A stretch of DNA of 6,866 bases from Nitrososphaera sp. UBA217 (lineage in GTDB: Archaea > Thermoproteota > Nitrososphaeria > Nitrososphaerales > Nitrososphaeraceae), in the NCBI GenBank assembly GCA_002501845.1, contig DAOL01000027.1, positions 4,762-11,627 on the forward strand, read 5' to 3'. The position numbers and the translations under genes were made by a program. Under the pieces are notes generated by a model. That model ran no database searches. It had not been told where the DNA came from and worked only from the letters and a program-made list of their open reading frames with translations. Shown piece after piece: positions 5,580-6,866 of this stretch (position 1 is the first letter of the stretch; every line of letters starts with the position of its first letter).

Positions 5580-6670
5580 GTACGGCTGCTAACCTCCTGT
5601 GCTAGCGCTCCTGTCAATATATATTTTGAGCTGGCAAGAGCGCTGATATTCCTAGCACCCACAAGGAACATCGCGCTTCTGAGCTCAGCCAGTAGCATAT
5701 CAGCAAATGCAAACAGGTTTTCACGCGACTGCGACGCCGCGCGGAGGAAAGGGTATGCCATCGCTGCTATACTCGCACCAAGCGCTATACATTTTGCGAC
5801 CTCAAGGCCATTTCTTAGGCCTCCTGAGGCAATGAGCGGTATCCTTACCGCTTTGCGTGCCTCTATTAGGCTGGCCGCGGTTGGGATGCCCCAGTCCCAG
5901 AACATCTCACCGAGGTGGCGCTTGAGGTCGTCTTTTACGGCTTCCGCCCGCAACTTCTCAACACCGGCCCAGCTCGTGCCCCCGGCACCGGCGACGTTGA
6001 TTGCAGCCACGCCTGCCATCTCTAATTTTATCGCAACTTCTCTTGAAATGCCGGCGCCAACTTCCTTAACAATCACTGGGACGTCTATGGTCTTTGCAAG
6101 GTCTGAAATCTTGCCAAGGACGCCCCTGTAGCGCGGCTCGCCTTCCGGCTGTACTAGCTCCTGCAAAGGGTTCAGGTGCACCACTAGCGCGTTTGCCTTT
6201 ATCATTTTCACAATCTTCCTTGCTTCGTCTATAGTGAGTCCCTTTGCGAGCTGCGCGCCGCCAATGTTTGCTATCAAGAAAGCATTTGGCGCATTCTTCC
6301 TTGCAATCGAATAAGTGGCTGCTAGCTCTTCACTCTTCAATCCGGCCCTCTGGCTTCCAAGACCCATCCCAAAACCGTACTTTTCTGCGAGCTCGCCCAG
6401 CCTCCCGTTAATGACCGTGGCTTCGTCAGTCCCGCCTGTCATAGAATCGATTATTATCGGTGCCGCGAACTTTTTGTCAAGGAACTTTGTCGAAGTGTCG
6501 ATGTCGTCATAGTCCAGCTCCGGCAGCGCGTTGTGCACTAGCTTGACGTATTCCAAGTACGTCGAAGTGGTCTTTGCCTGCACATTTTTCTGGAGTGGTA
6601 TGTCTATGCCGTCCTTTTTGCGCTGCTTGATAATCTCGATGTCTGAGGAGACTTCAGAGGTGTCCGGCAA
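5576..6670 (-). CDS. fni: Type II isopentenyl-diphosphate isomerase
   Basis: This 364-residue FMN- and NAD(P)H-dependent TIM-barrel enzyme interconverts IPP and DMAPP and supplies both substrates to the GGPP synthase that follows. The N-terminal KQRKKDGI (15-22) matches the basic substrate-binding segment. MTGG (77-80) and GSQR (105-108) are FMN and substrate loops. HLNPLQE (165-171) contains the conserved His, Asn, Gln and the Mg-binding Glu171. KEVGAGIS (202-209), GAGGTSW (228-234) and ASGGLRNG (281-288) are flavin-phosphate loops. The length is normal for the family. The start is TTG at 6670, directly after the TAG of the kinase gene. GGAGGT at 6680-6685, 9 bases upstream, strongly supports it, and the N-terminus matches the family from there. 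The stop overlaps the next ATG by 4 bases. The usual His after the N-terminal Lys pair is replaced by Gly21. Confidence 0.97.
   Translation of the reverse strand: MPDTSEVSSDIEIIKQRKKDGIDIPLQKNVQAKTTSTYLEYVKLVHNALPELDYDDIDTSTKFLDKKFAAPIIIDSMTGGTDEATVINGRLGELAEKYGFGMGLGSQRAGLKSEELAATYSIARKNAPNAFLIANIGGAQLAKGLTIDEARKIVKMIKANALVVHLNPLQELVQPEGEPRYRGVLGKISDLAKTIDVPVIVKEVGAGISREVAIKLEMAGVAAINVAGAGGTSWAGVEKLRAEAVKDDLKRHLGEMFWDWGIPTAASLIEARKAVRIPLIASGGLRNGLEVAKCIALGASIAAMAYPFLRAASQSRENLFAFADMLLAELRSAMFLVGARNISALASSKYILTGALAQEVSSRT
5593..5598 (-). promoter_or_regulatory. Shine-Dalgarno site for GGPP synthase
   Basis: AGGAGG on the minus strand lies 13 bases before the ATG at 5579, inside the 3' end of the isomerase gene. 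The spacing is slightly long, but the match to the archaeal anti-Shine-Dalgarno sequence is excellent. With the ATGA stop/start overlap it indicates translation from the internal site of a polycistronic message. Confidence 0.5.
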
Positions 6671-6866
6671 CTATTCCCTACCTCCCTTCAGCACCGTGCC
6701 TACTTGCAATTTACCTTGTACGGCCTCCGCAATGCGCTCCGGTACGAGTCCGTTTACCATCAATACGTCCATTCCGCTGGATGCAATCTTAAATGCTTCT
6801 GTAACCTTTCTCTGCATCCCGCCTGTCACGTCAATGCCCAGCGCCTTTGAGAACTTCATCGATTTC
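6671..6866 (-). CDS. Isopentenyl phosphate kinase, C-terminal part (cut by window edge)
   Basis: Only the last 64 or so codons are in the window; the frame runs off the right edge without a start. The visible residues match the C-terminal end of archaeal isopentenyl phosphate kinase, an amino-acid-kinase fold enzyme that phosphorylates isopentenyl phosphate to IPP with ATP. Key features are the loop DVTGGMQRK, the helix that follows it, VNGLVPERI and the closing GTVLKGGR. The Met encoded at 6857-6859 is internal, because Lys and Ser codons precede it in frame. The TAG stop abuts the TTG of the isomerase. Kinase, isomerase and GGPP synthase in a row is the archaeal mevalonate-to-lipid order. 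A generic amino-acid kinase such as glutamate 5-kinase is less likely given the VTGGM and PERI segments and the context. Confidence 0.9.
   Translation of the reverse strand, partial: KSMKFSKALGIDVTGGMQRKVTEAFKIASSGMDVLMVNGLVPERIAEAVQGKLQVGTVLKGGRE
6680..6685 (-). promoter_or_regulatory. Shine-Dalgarno site for the IPP isomerase
   Basis: GGAGGT on the minus strand lies 9 bases before the TTG at 6670, inside the last codons of the kinase gene. Spacing and match are close to ideal. This decides the start of the isomerase at the non-standard TTG codon. Confidence 0.6.

Noticed and set aside
5478..6131. Plus-strand open frame of 217 codons opposite the IPP isomerase
   Set aside because: The isomerase frame has complete catalytic motifs. 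The antisense frame is Ala/Ser/Arg-rich with no domain, as expected for a shadow in G+C-rich codons.

Overview
The window looks like part of a mesophilic, ammonia-oxidising thaumarchaeal chromosome, most likely Nitrososphaera-like. Four things point there. The isoprenoid genes are archaeal: isopentenyl phosphate kinase, type II IPP isomerase and a type I GGPP synthase. The glutamyl-tRNA synthetase is of the archaeal type. Promoters look archaeal, with TATA-like boxes about 26-30 bases before the start codon and often no leader. There is also a stand-alone receiver-domain protein of the kind that is expanded in soil Thaumarchaeota. The assignment to Nitrososphaera is an inference from gene content and remembered family sequences, not from a search.

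Layout. Positions 1-1419 carry three small plus-strand genes: a basic 97-residue protein of unknown function (45-338), a single-domain response regulator (509-889) and a helical 91-residue protein of unknown function (1144-1419). They are separated by non-coding spacers of 170 and 254 bases. Both spacers contain inverted repeats and TATA-like boxes. From 1422 to the right edge everything is on the minus strand. Read in the direction of transcription the order is: the C-terminal end of isopentenyl phosphate kinase (cut by the window edge), type II IPP isomerase, GGPP synthase, glutamyl-tRNA synthetase, a fumarylacetoacetate hydrolase-family enzyme, and an unrecognised 165-residue protein. The 91- and 165-residue genes converge with only 2 bases between their stop codons.

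How the genes work together. The kinase makes IPP from isopentenyl phosphate, the last step of the archaeal mevalonate route. The isomerase interconverts IPP and DMAPP, and GGPP synthase condenses them to the C20 chain used for archaeal ether lipids. These genes are packed tightly (abutting, or overlapping by 4 bases, with Shine-Dalgarno-like sites), so they very probably form one transcript that continues through gltX and the hydrolase. The 165-residue gene has its own TATA-like box overlapping the hydrolase stop codon and may be a separate unit.

No tRNA, rRNA, insertion sequence or CRISPR array is visible. The most interesting points are: a receiver domain whose phospho-acceptor Asp is replaced by Asn; a two-helix inverted repeat (387-436) and an operator-like palindrome (443-453) upstream of it; a Glu-to-Asp change in the presumed catalytic dyad of the hydrolase; and a clear split between leaderless-type and Shine-Dalgarno-type starts. 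I did not find convincing evidence for a wholly new multi-gene system.
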